Position numbers and translations under genes: made by a program. A stretch of 64,000 bases of DNA, taken from assembly GCF_900116605.1 (NCBI RefSeq), contig NZ_FPBC01000006.1:1-64000 (forward strand). The letters run 5' to 3'. This stretch comes from Pseudomonas marincola. GTDB lineage: Bacteria; Pseudomonadota; Gammaproteobacteria; Pseudomonadales; Pseudomonadaceae. The notes beneath the pieces were generated by a model. That model did no database searches and had not been told where the DNA came from. It saw only the letters and a list, made by a program, of their open reading frames with translations. The stretch's first letter is position 1, and each line of letters starts with the position of its first letter. Below, in pieces: positions 50,854 through 61,022 of the stretch.

Positions 50854-51852
50854 CTATAAACCGCGGGCAATTACCAGTCGCTGGACATCGCTGGTGCCTT
50901 CATAAATCTGGCAGACGCGTACATCGCGATAAATCCGTTCCAGCGGGAAGTCCTTGAGATAACCGTAACCACCCAGCGTTTGCAGGGCTGCCGAACAGAC
51001 CTTCTCGGCCATCTCGGAGGCAAACAGCTTGGCCATTGACGCCTCGGCAAGGCAGGGCAAACCCGCCTCACGCAGGGTTGCTGCGTGCATAACCATTTGC
51101 CGGGCCACAGCAATCTGCGTGGCCATATCAGCCAGGCGAAACGCCACGGCCTGATGCTCGATAATCGGTTTGCCGAAGGTCTCGCGCTCGTGGCTGTATT
51201 GGCGGGCTGCGTCGAAAGCGGCCCGCGCCATGCCAACAGCTTGCGAGGCGATGCCGATGCGTCCACCTTCAAGGTTACTCAACGCAATCTTGTAACCTTC
51301 GCCCTCCTCGCCCAGCCGCAAGCTGGCAGGAATACGCATATCATCGAACTGCAACTGGCAGGTGTCCGAGGCATGCTGGCCCGAGGTAATGAACTGCTTG
51401 CTGCCATTGAGCACGTAATCATCGCCGTCGCGTCTGGCTTTGGTGCGCAAGTCACTGGCATCAGAGCCCGCGTGCGGTTCGGTCAGGGCAAATGCGCCAA
51501 TCATTTTGCCCTCGGCCAGGGGCCGCAAGAACTGCTGCTTCTGCGCCTCGCTGCCGTATTTGAGAATCGGCATGCAGCCGACCGAGTTGTGCACGCTCAT
51601 GATGGTCGAGCAAGCGCCGTCGCCTGCGGCAATCTCTTCCAGCGCCATGGCGTAGGCAACATGGCCGGTCTCGGCGCCTCCCCATTGTTCTGTCACCAAC
51701 ATGCCGAGAAAGCCCAGTTCGGCCATCTCGCGTAATGCTTCCTTGGGAAAACGATGCTCGCGGTCCCATTCAGCAGCGAACGGCTTCAGGCGTTCTTCAG
51801 CGAATTGACGGGCAACGTCGCGGATTTGCAGTTCTTCTTCGGATGGAATCAT
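50854..51852 (-). CDS. Acyl-CoA dehydrogenase with apparent internal deletion
   Basis: A 332-residue acyl-CoA dehydrogenase, about 43 residues shorter than the usual 375. N- and C-terminal domains are normal: [45 protein letters not shown] and YEGTSDVQR, which keeps the catalytic Glu318 of the short-chain type. At residues 154-166 the sequence jumps from FITSGQ to HASDTCQ. Relatives, including LiuA in this window, have about 43 residues between these points, covering strands of the middle beta-domain. The gap is in frame. The protein may be inactive, or the deletion could be an assembly artefact. ATG 51852 has GGGGA upstream. The gene follows the thiolase with 11 bases between them. Confidence 0.85.
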   Translation of the reverse strand: MIPSEEELQIRDVARQFAEERLKPFAAEWDREHRFPKEALREMAELGFLGMLVTEQWGGAETGHVAYAMALEEIAAGDGACSTIMSVHNSVGCMPILKYGSEAQKQQFLRPLAEGKMIGAFALTEPHAGSDASDLRTKARRDGDDYVLNGSKQFITSGQHASDTCQLQFDDMRIPASLRLGEEGEGYKIALSNLEGGRIGIASQAVGMARAAFDAARQYSHERETFGKPIIEHQAVAFRLADMATQIAVARQMVMHAATLREAGLPCLAEASMAKLFASEMAEKVCSAALQTLGGYGYLKDFPLERIYRDVRVCQIYEGTSDVQRLVIARGL

Positions 51853-51863
51853 CAGTATTCCCC

Positions 51864-53051
51864 TTAACGCAGGCGTTCGATGGCGACCGCAGTGGCTTCA
51901 CCGCCACCGATGCACAACGAAGCGACGCCGCGTTGCAGATCATACTGCTGCAGCGCATTGAGCAGCGTCACCAGCACCCGCGCGCCCGATGCCCCGATCG
52001 GATGGCCCAGCGCACAGGCGCCGCCGTGAACATTGACCACATCATGGCTAATGCCGAGGTCGCGCATGGCCGCCATCGGAACCACGGCAAAGGCTTCGTT
52101 GATTTCAAACAGGTCAACCTGCGCCAAAGACCAGCCAGTACGGGCCATCAGGTTATTGATCGCGCCAACGGGCGCGGTGGCGAACAGGCTGGGCGCGTGA
52201 GCAAACGATGCGTGGCCGACAATTTGCGCCAGCGGCGTGAGTCCGCGTTCTTCGGCCGTGGAGCGGCGCATCAGCATCAACGCCGCGGCGCCATCGGAGA
52301 TCGAACTGGCATTGGCAGCTGTCACGGTGCCGCCGCTGCGAAATGCCGGTTTCAGGGTCGGGATCTTGTCGATACGCGCCTTGGGCGGTTGTTCATCTTT
52401 GCCGATGGTTACGGTTTCGCGGCCTTGCGGCGCATCGAGTGCAACAATCTCGGCGTCGAACCGGCCTTCGCTCATGGCCTTTTGCGCGCGGGTCAGCGAT
52501 GTAATGGCGAAGTTGTCCTGCTCTTCGCGGCTAAAGCCATAAGCCTCGGCGCAGTCTTCGGCGAAGGTGCCCATCAGCCGGCCCTTGTCATAAGCATCTT
52601 CAAGGCCATCGAGGAACATGTGATCAAGCACCTGACCGTGACCCATGCGATAACCGCCACGTGCCTTGTCGAGCAGATATGGTGCATTCGACATGCTCTC
52701 CATACCGCCAGCAATCACTACATTGGCGCTGCCGGCAAGGAGGCCATCGTGGCCGAGCATGACCGCTTTCATGCCTGAGCCGCACATTTTATTGATGGTC
52801 GAACATACGGTGCTTTGCGCTAACCCCGCACCGAGCGCCGCTTGCCGTGCTGGCGCCTGGCCTTGCCCGGCTTGCAGGACGCAGCCCATCAGCACCTCAT
52901 CAATCGCATCGGCGCCGACGCCTGTACGCGCCAGGGTTGCCTTGATTGCAGCGGCGCCCAACTGGGCAGCAGACAACGACTTGAAGTCGCCCATAAAGCC
53001 GCCCATTGCGGTACGGGCAGCGCTGACAATCACAATTGGGTCGTTCATCAT
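51864..53051 (-). CDS. Acetyl-CoA acyltransferase (thiolase)
   Basis: A 395-residue degradative-type thiolase that cleaves 3-ketoacyl-CoA with CoA. Active-site residues are all present: nucleophile Cys90 in NKMCGSG, the His in [19 protein letters not shown], and the second Cys in SLCIGGGEA. Start is either of two adjacent ATGs (53051 or 53048), both within range of AGGAG. It is the third gene of a minus-strand operon: ligase, SDR, thiolase, acyl-CoA dehydrogenase. The set, with an HSD10-like SDR, would suit catabolism of 2-methylbutyryl-CoA (isoleucine) or another short branched acyl-CoA. Confidence 0.93.
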   Translation of the reverse strand: MMNDPIVIVSAARTAMGGFMGDFKSLSAAQLGAAAIKATLARTGVGADAIDEVLMGCVLQAGQGQAPARQAALGAGLAQSTVCSTINKMCGSGMKAVMLGHDGLLAGSANVVIAGGMESMSNAPYLLDKARGGYRMGHGQVLDHMFLDGLEDAYDKGRLMGTFAEDCAEAYGFSREEQDNFAITSLTRAQKAMSEGRFDAEIVALDAPQGRETVTIGKDEQPPKARIDKIPTLKPAFRSGGTVTAANASSISDGAAALMLMRRSTAEERGLTPLAQIVGHASFAHAPSLFATAPVGAINNLMARTGWSLAQVDLFEINEAFAVVPMAAMRDLGISHDVVNVHGGACALGHPIGASGARVLVTLLNALQQYDLQRGVASLCIGGGEATAVAIERLR

Positions 53052-53059
53052 CAGTCTCC

Positions 53060-53827
53060 TTATTTTGCGGCCATGCGCAGCGCGCCATCGAGGCGAATCA
53101 CTTCACCATTGAGCATGCTGTTTTCAATAATGTGCAGGGCCAGCGCGGCGTATTCATCTGGTTTGCCCAAGCGCGGCGGGAACGGCACATTGGCCGCCAG
53201 AGAATCGCGCACCTCTTGCGGCATGCCGGCCATCATCGGCGTCTCGAAAATGCCGGGAGCAATGCACATAACGCGGATGCCCGAACGTGCCAGTTCGCGG
53301 GCCAAGGGCAAGGTCAGCCCAACCACTGCGCTCTTCGAAGCAGCATACGCAGCTTGGCCAATTTGCCCGTCGAAGGCCGCGACCGAGGCAGTATTGATAA
53401 TCACGCCACGCTCACCGCCAGCGTCGGGCTGGCCAGTGGCGATGGCTTCGGCAGCGAGTCGCAACATGTTGAACGTACCATTGACGTTGATATCCATCAC
53501 CCGCTTGAAGCTCTCAAGCGCATGCACGCCTTTGCGCCCCAGCAGTTTTTCGGCAGGGGCAACGCCGGCGCAGTTAATCAGCCCGTTCACCTTACCGAAG
53601 GCCTGCAGCGCTGCACTGATGGCATCCGCCGCTTGCGCCTCATCGGTAATATCCACCGCCACGAAACGCACCGCGTCGCCCAACTCCTGGGCCAGCGCAG
53701 CACCGGCGTCGGCATTGATGTCGGCCATTAATACCTTGGCGCCACGCGCAACCAGGGCGCGACTGGTGGCCAGACCCAACCCGGAACATGCGCCGGTAAC
53801 AACAAAAACCTGCTGGCTAATCTGCAT
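53060..53827 (-). CDS. SDR of the HSD10 (3-hydroxyacyl-CoA dehydrogenase type 2) group
   Basis: A 255-residue SDR. It has [10 protein letters not shown] for NAD binding, ADINAD after the second strand (Asp, suggesting NAD), NCAG, and the catalytic YAASKSAV. The insertion [24 protein letters not shown] and the ending [13 protein letters not shown] match the human HSD17B10 / bacterial 3-hydroxyacyl-CoA dehydrogenase type. It would oxidise 3-hydroxy(-2-methyl)acyl-CoA in beta-oxidation. It lies 8 bases upstream of the thiolase and 58 bases downstream of the ligase gene. Ribosome binding site: GGAAATAGGTT region upstream of ATG 53827, weak. Confidence 0.9.
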   Translation of the reverse strand: MQISQQVFVVTGACSGLGLATSRALVARGAKVLMADINADAGAALAQELGDAVRFVAVDITDEAQAADAISAALQAFGKVNGLINCAGVAPAEKLLGRKGVHALESFKRVMDINVNGTFNMLRLAAEAIATGQPDAGGERGVIINTASVAAFDGQIGQAAYAASKSAVVGLTLPLARELARSGIRVMCIAPGIFETPMMAGMPQEVRDSLAANVPFPPRLGKPDEYAALALHIIENSMLNGEVIRLDGALRMAAK

Positions 53828-53885
53828 AACCTATTTCCTGCTTTAACTGGGAAACGAGCGGCCATTGCCGCCCGTAATCGATGCC

Positions 53886-55538
53886 TTATGCCGACAGCGC
53901 CGTCTGCGCTTTGGCGATTTCCTGATTGCGCAGCAAGAACCGTTGAATCTTGCCGCTGGGGGTTTTTGGCAATTCACTGACAAATTCAATTTCACGCGGG
54001 TAAGCATGGGCAGACAGGCGTTTACGCACGTACTGCTGCAACTCTTCACCCAACGCGACATCCGCCCGGTATTGCGCATGCAGCACGACAAAGGCCTTAA
54101 CCACTTCGGTACGCTCAGGATCGGGCTTGCCGATTACCGCCGCTTCGATAACGGCCGGGTGCTCGATCAGCGCGCTCTCGACATCAAACGGCCCCACGCG
54201 ATAACCCGACGTGGTGATCACATCATCGGCGCGCCCCACAAAACTGATGCTGCCATCGTCATTAAGCTCGACGGTGTCGCCACTTAAGTAGTATTTGCCG
54301 GCAAATGCCTTGGTGTTCATGCCTTGATAGCCGGGGAACCAGAACAGCGGCGACTGACTCATGTCCACCGCCAGATTGCCGGGCTGACCAACCGGTAACT
54401 CGTTGCATGCCTCATCCACGACGACCACGCGATGGCCCGGCACTGCGTAACCGGCGGCGCCAATGCGTACCGGATGCTCATAACCGTGGTGATTGCACAG
54501 CACCATGCCCAGCTCGGTCTGCCCGTAGTGATCATGGATTGTGGTTTGCAAACCCTCGGCAAACCAGCGGATCACTTCCGGCGTCAGCGGTTCGCCCGCG
54601 CTGCTCACCGCACGCAAACGGCCTTTGAGCAGCGGTTCGACCTCGGCCTTGGCAGCCAGCAACAAGCGGTAGGCAGTTGGCGAGCCGGCCAGATTGGTAA
54701 TGCGGTATTTGCGGATGACCCGACACGTGCTCTCGACGGTGAATGCGCCTTCGTAGAACAAGGTCGGATGGCCCATCGCCAACGGCCCGGTAACGGCATA
54801 GTAAAGGCCATAAGCCCAACCCGGATCGGCAACGTTCCAGAATGCGTCTTCGGCGCGCAAACCCACGGCGTCGCGCATGTAATGTGTAAACGCGAGTATC
54901 GCTTTGAGCGGCACCGGCACGGGCTTGGCAAGGCCGGTGGTGCCCGAGGTAAACATCATCAGGAACGGGTCTTCAGCGGTGCGCATAACGGGCGCGAATG
55001 TATCGGGCTGGCGCTCAAGCTCAGCCCAGAAACTGAAGTCGCCCCGTGCAATGCCCACACCTTTGGGGCCGGATACTGTGATGCACTGTGCAGCCGACTC
55101 GACCTCATCGAGTTTGCTGCGATTGGCGGCATCGGTAACGATAAATTTGGAGCCGGCGGTATTAACCCGATGCTCGATAGCCTTGGGCCCGAATGCAGTG
55201 AACAGGGGCTGATAAACCGCTCCCAAGCGCCAGGTGCCAAGAATGGTGATAAGCAACTCGACATTGCGCGGCAACATACCCGAGACGCAATCTCCGGCCT
55301 TCACACCCTGGTTGTGCAGGAAATTGGCAAACCGGGCAGCCTGCTCCTGCAGGTAATCGAAGGTGTAGCTGGCACTGCTGCCATCGCGGCCTTCCCAGAA
55401 CAGCGCAATCCGACCCGGCAATGCGTGGCGATCGCAGCATTCAATGCAGGCATTTAGGCTGTCTGGCGTACCGGCCAGCGACTGTTCGGCGGCGCGGCGA
55501 AAATCAAAACTTTTAGCAGCAGCAAAGTAATCGACCAT
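53886..55538 (-). CDS. AMP-dependent acyl-CoA synthetase (acetyl/medium-chain type)
   Basis: A 550-residue ANL-superfamily ligase related to acetyl- and medium-chain acyl-CoA synthetases. Motifs: MMFTSGTTGLAKPVPVP, HDHYGQTELGMV, LSGDTVELNDDGSISFVGR, the hinge DDVITTSGYRVGPFDVE and the terminal Lys in TPSGKIQRF. ATG 55538 was chosen since AGGAG stands 7 bases before it; the open frame continues to 55604 but adds 22 residues with no homology. It is the first gene of a catabolic operon and lies 118 bases downstream of an AraC regulator on the same strand. Confidence 0.92.
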   Translation of the reverse strand: MVDYFAAAKSFDFRRAAEQSLAGTPDSLNACIECCDRHALPGRIALFWEGRDGSSASYTFDYLQEQAARFANFLHNQGVKAGDCVSGMLPRNVELLITILGTWRLGAVYQPLFTAFGPKAIEHRVNTAGSKFIVTDAANRSKLDEVESAAQCITVSGPKGVGIARGDFSFWAELERQPDTFAPVMRTAEDPFLMMFTSGTTGLAKPVPVPLKAILAFTHYMRDAVGLRAEDAFWNVADPGWAYGLYYAVTGPLAMGHPTLFYEGAFTVESTCRVIRKYRITNLAGSPTAYRLLLAAKAEVEPLLKGRLRAVSSAGEPLTPEVIRWFAEGLQTTIHDHYGQTELGMVLCNHHGYEHPVRIGAAGYAVPGHRVVVVDEACNELPVGQPGNLAVDMSQSPLFWFPGYQGMNTKAFAGKYYLSGDTVELNDDGSISFVGRADDVITTSGYRVGPFDVESALIEHPAVIEAAVIGKPDPERTEVVKAFVVLHAQYRADVALGEELQQYVRKRLSAHAYPREIEFVSELPKTPSGKIQRFLLRNQEIAKAQTALSA

Positions 55539-55656
55539 CGGGCAACTCCTGAATGATTGTTGTTGGAGTGACTCGATAGTCGCGCTCGCCGTGGCTTTGG
55601 GCAATGTCCTGCGGGATCAATCTCGCTGAGCAGATTGGACAATCAGCTCAGCGGTC

Positions 55657-56682
55657 TTAGCCGTGTTCACCGCTGCCAAAAACCATCGCGCAATACTGGC
55701 CGGGCGTGGTGCCGGTCCATTTCTTGAAGGCCTTGTAGAATGCGCTGCTGTCGGCATAACCCAGCGCGTAAGCCAACTCGGCGTAATTCTGTTCACCCTT
55801 ATTCAGGCGGCTTATGGCCAGATCGCGGCGCACATGATCTTTAAGGCTCTGGAACGATTGCCCTTCGTGCGCGAGCTTGCGCCGCAAAGTGGCTGGCGAG
55901 ATGAAGAAATGCGCAGCCACCGCTTCAATATCGGGCCAGCGATCGGGCTTCTGCCCGCGCAAGTATGCTTTGATCCGTGCGGCGTAGCTCTGGGAATCGC
56001 GGTAGCGCACCAGAATCCCCTGCGGCGATGTGTGCAAAAACTCGCTCAATTCCTCGGGCGTACGGCGGATGGCAAAATCAAGGCAATCGGTGTTCAGCAG
56101 CAAGCGCGAACGAGGCTGGTTGAAACGCAGGTTGTCGCTGAACATCACCCGATAATCTTCGATGTAATCGGGTTTGGCACACTGCAGGTCAATCGCAATA
56201 ATTGCGATGCGCCGGCCCACCAGCCAACACATCAAACCGTGCACGATCATCCATAGCGTGAAGTAGGTAAACGCCCGGCGCGGGGGGTCACCTGCCGTGG
56301 CAACACTCAACTCAAGCATGCCGCCGCTGATTTGGGTCTCAACCTTGAAGTCATCCATCACCAGACGCAAGAACCGCACAATTTCCCTGAGCGCACCTTC
56401 AAGGGTGGGTTCTTTAACTGCTGTGCGCGCCAGAAAAGCAAAGCTGCCAACCTTCATGCGCCGCGGGTTCATGCCAAAGAATTCGTCATCCATCTCCTGC
56501 GCCAGCGCCAGCCACAATTGCGCGTATTGCTTCGCCGTGACCCTGCTAAAAGGTTTATCCAGCAATTCACTGGCAATCCCCGCCCGCTCGAGCAGCGCCG
56601 GGACCGGATGGCCTGCGGTTTGCCATTCGTACAGCGCCTCATTTACCAGGCGAATGGAGATAGTGCCTTTGCTGATACTCAT
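55657..56682 (-). CDS. AraC-family regulator of the acyl-CoA operon
   Basis: A 341-residue AraC/XylS regulator of the OruR/ArgR-like type: an arabinose-binding-like N-terminal domain (about residues 20-205) and a C-terminal double HTH (about 240-335), with HFFISPATLRRKLAHEGQSFQ and the family hallmark LAYALGYADSSAFYKAFKKWTGTTPGQY. Such proteins usually activate an adjacent catabolic operon. Here that is the ligase-SDR-thiolase-dehydrogenase set just downstream. Effector could be an acyl-CoA or fatty acid, by inference only. Confidence 0.92.
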   Translation of the reverse strand: MSISKGTISIRLVNEALYEWQTAGHPVPALLERAGIASELLDKPFSRVTAKQYAQLWLALAQEMDDEFFGMNPRRMKVGSFAFLARTAVKEPTLEGALREIVRFLRLVMDDFKVETQISGGMLELSVATAGDPPRRAFTYFTLWMIVHGLMCWLVGRRIAIIAIDLQCAKPDYIEDYRVMFSDNLRFNQPRSRLLLNTDCLDFAIRRTPEELSEFLHTSPQGILVRYRDSQSYAARIKAYLRGQKPDRWPDIEAVAAHFFISPATLRRKLAHEGQSFQSLKDHVRRDLAISRLNKGEQNYAELAYALGYADSSAFYKAFKKWTGTTPGQYCAMVFGSGEHG

Positions 56683-56817
56683 GGCGTGGAGCCGGTCCCT
56701 GGGCGGTTGGTCATATGCCTATTATTAGCACGAACACAGGCGTTGATTGCCCCTGCCATGGTCGTAATCAATTCACTGAATAATTCGCCTGCTTGCGCTT
56801 GACAGGATTCAGACGCA

Positions 56818-56837
56818 CCTTTACGTTAACGTAAAGG
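56818..56837. promoter_or_regulatory. LiuR operator upstream of liuR
   Basis: CCTTTACGTTAACGTAAAGG is a perfect 20-bp palindrome, 20 bases before the liuR start codon. MerR-family LiuR binds a palindrome of this kind upstream of leucine-catabolism operons in gammaproteobacteria. TTGACA at 56799-56804 may be the -35 element. It would give autoregulation and control of the whole liuRABCDE run. Confidence 0.8.
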
Positions 56838-56857
56838 TAAACACGAGGGCTGCATCA

Positions 56858-57253
56858 ATGCCGACTTACTCTATTTCCGAGCTGGCCCGCGAACTGGACA
56901 TCACCACCCGCGCCATTCGTTTCTACGAAGAGCAGTCGATGCTCAGCCCGGAGCGTCGGGGCCAGGAGCGTATTTACAGCAGCAAGGACAAGGTCACGCT
57001 CAAGCTGATTTTGCGCGGCAAGCGCATTGGTTTTTCACTGGCCGAGTGCAAAGAGCTGATCGAGCTTTACGATCCCGGTCAGGGCAATCGCAAACAACTG
57101 CAAACATTCATGAGCAAGATTGCCGAACGCCGTGCACAGCTCGAGCAACAGTTGCTGGATATCCAGCAGATGCAGCTAGAACTCGACATGGCCGAAGAGC
57201 GCTGCCAGCTCGCGATGGCAGAACTTGATAAGAAACAGACTGTTAATCCTTAA
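56858..57253 (+). CDS. liuR: MerR-family regulator of leucine catabolism
   Basis: A 131-residue MerR protein. The N-terminal winged HTH (YSISELARELDITTRAIRFY from residue 4) is followed by RIYSSKDKVTLKLILRGKR and a long coiled-coil dimer helix (about 85-125). It lacks the C-terminal cysteines of metal-sensing MerR members, as expected for LiuR, whose effector is thought to be a branched-chain acyl-CoA intermediate. It lies 70 bases upstream of liuA with a perfect palindromic operator before it. Confidence 0.93.
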   Translation: MPTYSISELARELDITTRAIRFYEEQSMLSPERRGQERIYSSKDKVTLKLILRGKRIGFSLAECKELIELYDPGQGNRKQLQTFMSKIAERRAQLEQQLLDIQQMQLELDMAEERCQLAMAELDKKQTVNP

Positions 57254-57323
57254 ACTTAAACAAGATTGTTAATAGAGGCTGCCCTCGCGTTGCCTCCACA
57301 ACAGACAAAAACAAGGTGATCCC

Positions 57324-58487
57324 ATGAGCTATCCGTCCCTGAACTTTGCCCTCGGCGAAACCCTCGACATGTTACGTGATCAGACCCGCGCATTTGTCGC
57401 CGCTGAGTTGGCACCACGCGCCGCCGCCATCGACAGCGAAAACCTGTTCCCTGCCGACATGTGGAAAAAATTCGGAGACATGGGCCTGCTGGGCATCACC
57501 GTCAGCGAAGAATACGGCGGCGCTGGGCTGGGTTATCTGGCCCACGTAATCGCCATCGAAGAGATCAGCCGGGGCTCGGCATCGGTCGGTTTGTCTTATG
57601 GCGCCCACTCCAACCTGTGCGTTAACCAGATCAACCGCAACGGCACCGCCGAGCAGAAAGCCAAGTACCTGCCGAAGTTGATCTCGGGCGAGCACATCGG
57701 CGCACTGGCCATGAGTGAGCCGAATGCCGGTTCCGACGTGGTCTCGATGAAGCTGCGCGCCGATCGTCGCGGCGATCACTTCGTGTTGAACGGCAGCAAG
57801 ACCTGGATCACCAATGGGCCGGATGCCAACACCTACGTGATCTACGCCAAGACCGATCTGGAAAAAGGCCCGCACGGCATTACCGCGTTTATTGTTGAGC
57901 GTGACTGGAAAGGCTTTAGCCGCGGCAACAAGTTCGACAAGCTTGGCATGCGCGGCTCCAACACTTGCGAGCTGTTCTTTGATGACGTCGAAGTTCCGGC
58001 CGAGAACGTGCTGGGTGCGGTAAACGGCGGCGTAAAAGTGCTCATGAGCGGGCTCGATTATGAGCGCGTGGTGCTAGCGGGCGGCCCGGTCGGCATCATG
58101 CAAGCGTGCATGGATGTGATTGTTCCCTACATCCATGACCGCAAGCAGTTTGGCCAGAGCATCGGCGAGTTCCAGCTGATCCAGGGCAAAGTGGCAGACA
58201 TGTACACCCAACTCAATGCCAGCCGCGCCTATCTTTACGCGGTTGCACAGGCTTGCGACCGTGGCGAGACCACCCGTAAAGACGCAGCCGGGGTAATTCT
58301 CTACAGCGCCGAGCGTGCCACCCAAATGGCCCTGGATACTATTCAGATCCTCGGCGGCAACGGTTACATCAACGAGTTCCCGGCAGGCCGCCTGCTGCGT
58401 GACGCCAAGCTTTACGAGATCGGCGCGGGCACCAGTGAAATCCGCCGCATGCTGATCGGTCGCGAGTTGTTCAACGAGACCAAGTAA
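57324..58487 (+). CDS. liuA: Isovaleryl-CoA dehydrogenase
   Basis: A 387-residue acyl-CoA dehydrogenase of the isovaleryl type, the first dedicated step of the leucine pathway: isovaleryl-CoA to 3-methylcrotonyl-CoA, with ETF as acceptor. It contains [30 protein letters not shown], and [13 protein letters not shown], where Glu247 is the internal catalytic base characteristic of isovaleryl-CoA dehydrogenases. The C-terminal [20 protein letters not shown] is intact. A hairpin lies between it and liuB. It provides the internal reference for the deletion in the 332-residue dehydrogenase described at 50854-51852. Confidence 0.95.
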   Translation: MSYPSLNFALGETLDMLRDQTRAFVAAELAPRAAAIDSENLFPADMWKKFGDMGLLGITVSEEYGGAGLGYLAHVIAIEEISRGSASVGLSYGAHSNLCVNQINRNGTAEQKAKYLPKLISGEHIGALAMSEPNAGSDVVSMKLRADRRGDHFVLNGSKTWITNGPDANTYVIYAKTDLEKGPHGITAFIVERDWKGFSRGNKFDKLGMRGSNTCELFFDDVEVPAENVLGAVNGGVKVLMSGLDYERVVLAGGPVGIMQACMDVIVPYIHDRKQFGQSIGEFQLIQGKVADMYTQLNASRAYLYAVAQACDRGETTRKDAAGVILYSAERATQMALDTIQILGGNGYINEFPAGRLLRDAKLYEIGAGTSEIRRMLIGRELFNETK

Positions 58488-58499
58488 GCGCACGTACTT

Positions 58500-58524
58500 G
58501 CGCCCTGTGTTTTCTGGGCGCTTT
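58500..58524 (+). terminator. Weak attenuator-like hairpin between liuA and liuB
   Basis: GCGCCC (58500-58505) pairs with GGGCGC (58516-58521) over a 10-base loop and is followed by TTT. The stem is short, so it would reduce rather than end transcription. Confidence 0.4.
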
Positions 58525-58565
58525 ACCTGCGACATGTTCACGCCAGACTTCACGGAGTGCGCCAG

Positions 58566-60173
58566 ATGGCCATCCTGCACACCCAGATCAATACCCGCTC
58601 ACCGGAATTTGCCAGCAATAGCGCGGCAATGACCGAGCAAGTCGAGAACCTCAAACGCCTGCTCGCCAGCATTCATCAGGGCGGCGGCGCCAAAGCGCAA
58701 GAGCGCCACACCTCACGCGGCAAATTGCTGCCTCGCGAGCGGATCAACCGCCTGCTCGATCTCGGCTCGCCGTTTCTCGAAATCAGCCAGCTGGCGGCGT
58801 ATCAGGTTTACGCCGAAGACGTTCCCGCTGCTGGCGTGATCGCCGGCATCGGCCGCGTTGAAGGTGTCGAGTGCATGATTGTGGCCAACGATGCCACGGT
58901 AAAAGGTGGCAGCTATTACCCGCTCACCGTGAAGAAGCACTTACGCGCCCAGGCCATCGCTCGCGAGAACCGCCTGCCGTGTATTTATCTGGTCGACTCC
59001 GGCGGCGCCAACCTACCCCGTCAGGATGAAGTATTCCCGGACCGCGAACATTTCGGTCGGATCTTTTTCAATCAAGCCAACATGAGCGCCGTGGGCATTC
59101 CGCAGATCGCCGTGGTGATGGGCTCGTGTACAGCAGGCGGCGCTTATGTGCCGGCGATGAGCGACGAAACCATCATGGTGCGCAATCAGGCGACTATCTT
59201 CCTCGCAGGCCCGCCACTGGTTAAAGCGGCTACCGGTGAAGTGGTCAGCGCTGAAGACCTTGGCGGCGCCGATGTGCATTGCAAGACATCTGGTGTGGCC
59301 GACCACTATGCCGAAGACGATGCCCACGCCCTCGCCCTCGCTCGTCGTACCATCGCCAACCTCAACTGGCGCAAGCAAGGCGTTATCAATACGCGTCAGC
59401 CAATCAAGCCGCTGTACGCCGCTGATGAGCTGTATGGCGTGATTCCAGCCGATGCCAAGCAACCGTTTGATGTGCGCGAAGTGATTGCGCGCATCAGCGA
59501 CGGTTCAGAGTTTGATGAATACAAGGCGCTGTTCGGCAGTACGCTGGTGTGCGGCTTCGCGCATATCCACGGCTATCCAGTGGCGATCCTCGCCAATAAC
59601 GGGATTCTCTTTGCTGAATCGGCGCAAAAAGGCGCCAACTTCATCGAGCTGGCGTGCCAGCGCGGCATTCCTTTGTTATTCCTGCAAAACATCACCGGTT
59701 TCATGGTCGGCCAGAAGTACGAGGCTGGCGGTATCGCCAAGCACGGCGCCAAACTGGTGAATGCCGTGGCGTGCGCCAAGGTGCCGAAATTTACTGTGAT
59801 CATTGGCGGCAGCTTCGGCGCTGGCAACTATGGCATGTGCGGTCGCGCCTATGATCCGCGCTTCCTGTGGATGTGGCCGAATGCGCGGATTGGCGTGATG
59901 GGCGCCGAACAGGCCGCCGGTGTACTCGCTCAGGTTAAACGCGAGCAGGCTCAACGTGCCGGTGAAACCTTCACCGACGAGCAGGAGCGCGCACTCAAAC
60001 AGCCGATTCTCGACCAGTACGAGGAGCAAGGTCATCCGTATTATTCCAGCGCACGGCTCTGGGATGACGGCGTGATTGATCCTGCGCAAACCCGTGAAGT
60101 GCTGGGCCTGGCGTTGTCTGCATCGCTCAACGCTGCCATTGAACCGACCACGTTCGGCGTATTCCGCATGTAA
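58566..60173 (+). CDS. liuB: Methylcrotonyl-CoA carboxylase, beta (carboxyltransferase) subunit
   Basis: A 535-residue carboxyltransferase subunit that transfers CO2 from biotin (on LiuD) to 3-methylcrotonyl-CoA. Motifs: [51 protein letters not shown], and the second half-domain [30 protein letters not shown] with [16 protein letters not shown]. Length is exactly that of the family. ATG 58566 is chosen over GTG 58557 because it has GGAG at a suitable distance and begins MAILHTQIN, as expected. Confidence 0.95.
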   Translation: MAILHTQINTRSPEFASNSAAMTEQVENLKRLLASIHQGGGAKAQERHTSRGKLLPRERINRLLDLGSPFLEISQLAAYQVYAEDVPAAGVIAGIGRVEGVECMIVANDATVKGGSYYPLTVKKHLRAQAIARENRLPCIYLVDSGGANLPRQDEVFPDREHFGRIFFNQANMSAVGIPQIAVVMGSCTAGGAYVPAMSDETIMVRNQATIFLAGPPLVKAATGEVVSAEDLGGADVHCKTSGVADHYAEDDAHALALARRTIANLNWRKQGVINTRQPIKPLYAADELYGVIPADAKQPFDVREVIARISDGSEFDEYKALFGSTLVCGFAHIHGYPVAILANNGILFAESAQKGANFIELACQRGIPLLFLQNITGFMVGQKYEAGGIAKHGAKLVNAVACAKVPKFTVIIGGSFGAGNYGMCGRAYDPRFLWMWPNARIGVMGAEQAAGVLAQVKREQAQRAGETFTDEQERALKQPILDQYEEQGHPYYSSARLWDDGVIDPAQTREVLGLALSASLNAAIEPTTFGVFRM

Positions 60174-60225
60174 TTGCTGGTCCGCCAGCCGTTACGTTTG
60201 CAACCCTATTCAAGAGTCTGATCCG

Positions 60226-61020
60226 ATGAGCCAATTCACCACCCTTGAACTTGCGATTGACCCTCGTGGCGTAGCCACTTTGTGGCTTAACCGCGCGGAC
60301 AAGAACAACGCGTTCAACGCCGAAATGATCCGCGAGCTGATCCTGGCGCTGGACGCAGTACAAGCCGACAAGAGCATCCGTTTTTTGCTGGTACGCGGGC
60401 GCGGCAAGCACTTCTCGGCAGGCGCGGACCTCAGCTGGATGCAGGCTTCGGCGGCGCTCGATTACAACGCCAACCTCAATGATGCCCGCGAACTGGCCGA
60501 GCTGATGCACAACCTGTATCAGCTGAAGATTCCAACGCTCGCGGTGGTTCAAGGCGCCGCCTTTGGTGGCGCACTGGGTCTGATCAGCTGCTGCGACATG
60601 GCCATCGGCAGTGAAACAGCGCAGTTCTGTTTGTCGGAAGTGCGCATTGGCTTGGCTCCCGCCGTAATCAGCCCGTTCGTGGTGCAGGCGATTGGCGAGC
60701 GAGCAGCCCGGCGTTTTGCCCTCACGGCCGAGCGTTTCAGTGGAGTAAAAGCCCAACAGATTGGCCTGCTGGCCGAGTGTTATCCCGCCGAAGAGCTCGA
60801 TCAACAAGTTGAAGGCTGGATCAACAACCTGCTGCTCAACAGCCCGCAAGCCATGCGCGCCAGCAAAGATTTGCTGCGGGAAGTCGGCAGCGGCGTGCTG
60901 ACCCCGGCGCTGCGCCGTTATACCGAGAATGCGATTGCGCGTATTCGCGTCAGCCCAGAAGGTCAGGAAGGCCTTAATGCCTTCCTCGAGAAACGCACGC
61001 CCGCCTGGCAGGAGCAGTAA
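60226..61020 (+). CDS. liuC: Methylglutaconyl-CoA hydratase (enoyl-CoA hydratase family)
   Basis: A 264-residue crotonase-family enzyme that hydrates 3-methylglutaconyl-CoA to HMG-CoA. The oxyanion-hole regions are GKHFSAGADLSWM and VQGAAFGGALGLISCCDMAI, and LSEVRIGLAPAVISPFV is typical of the AUH-like group. ATG 60226 was chosen since the frame from 60076 overlaps liuB and adds 50 non-homologous residues; the ribosome binding site (AAGAG) is weak. The liuD start lies 2 bases after its stop, so those two genes are translationally coupled. Confidence 0.93.
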   Translation: MSQFTTLELAIDPRGVATLWLNRADKNNAFNAEMIRELILALDAVQADKSIRFLLVRGRGKHFSAGADLSWMQASAALDYNANLNDARELAELMHNLYQLKIPTLAVVQGAAFGGALGLISCCDMAIGSETAQFCLSEVRIGLAPAVISPFVVQAIGERAARRFALTAERFSGVKAQQIGLLAECYPAEELDQQVEGWINNLLLNSPQAMRASKDLLREVGSGVLTPALRRYTENAIARIRVSPEGQEGLNAFLEKRTPAWQEQ

Positions 61021-61022
61021 TC

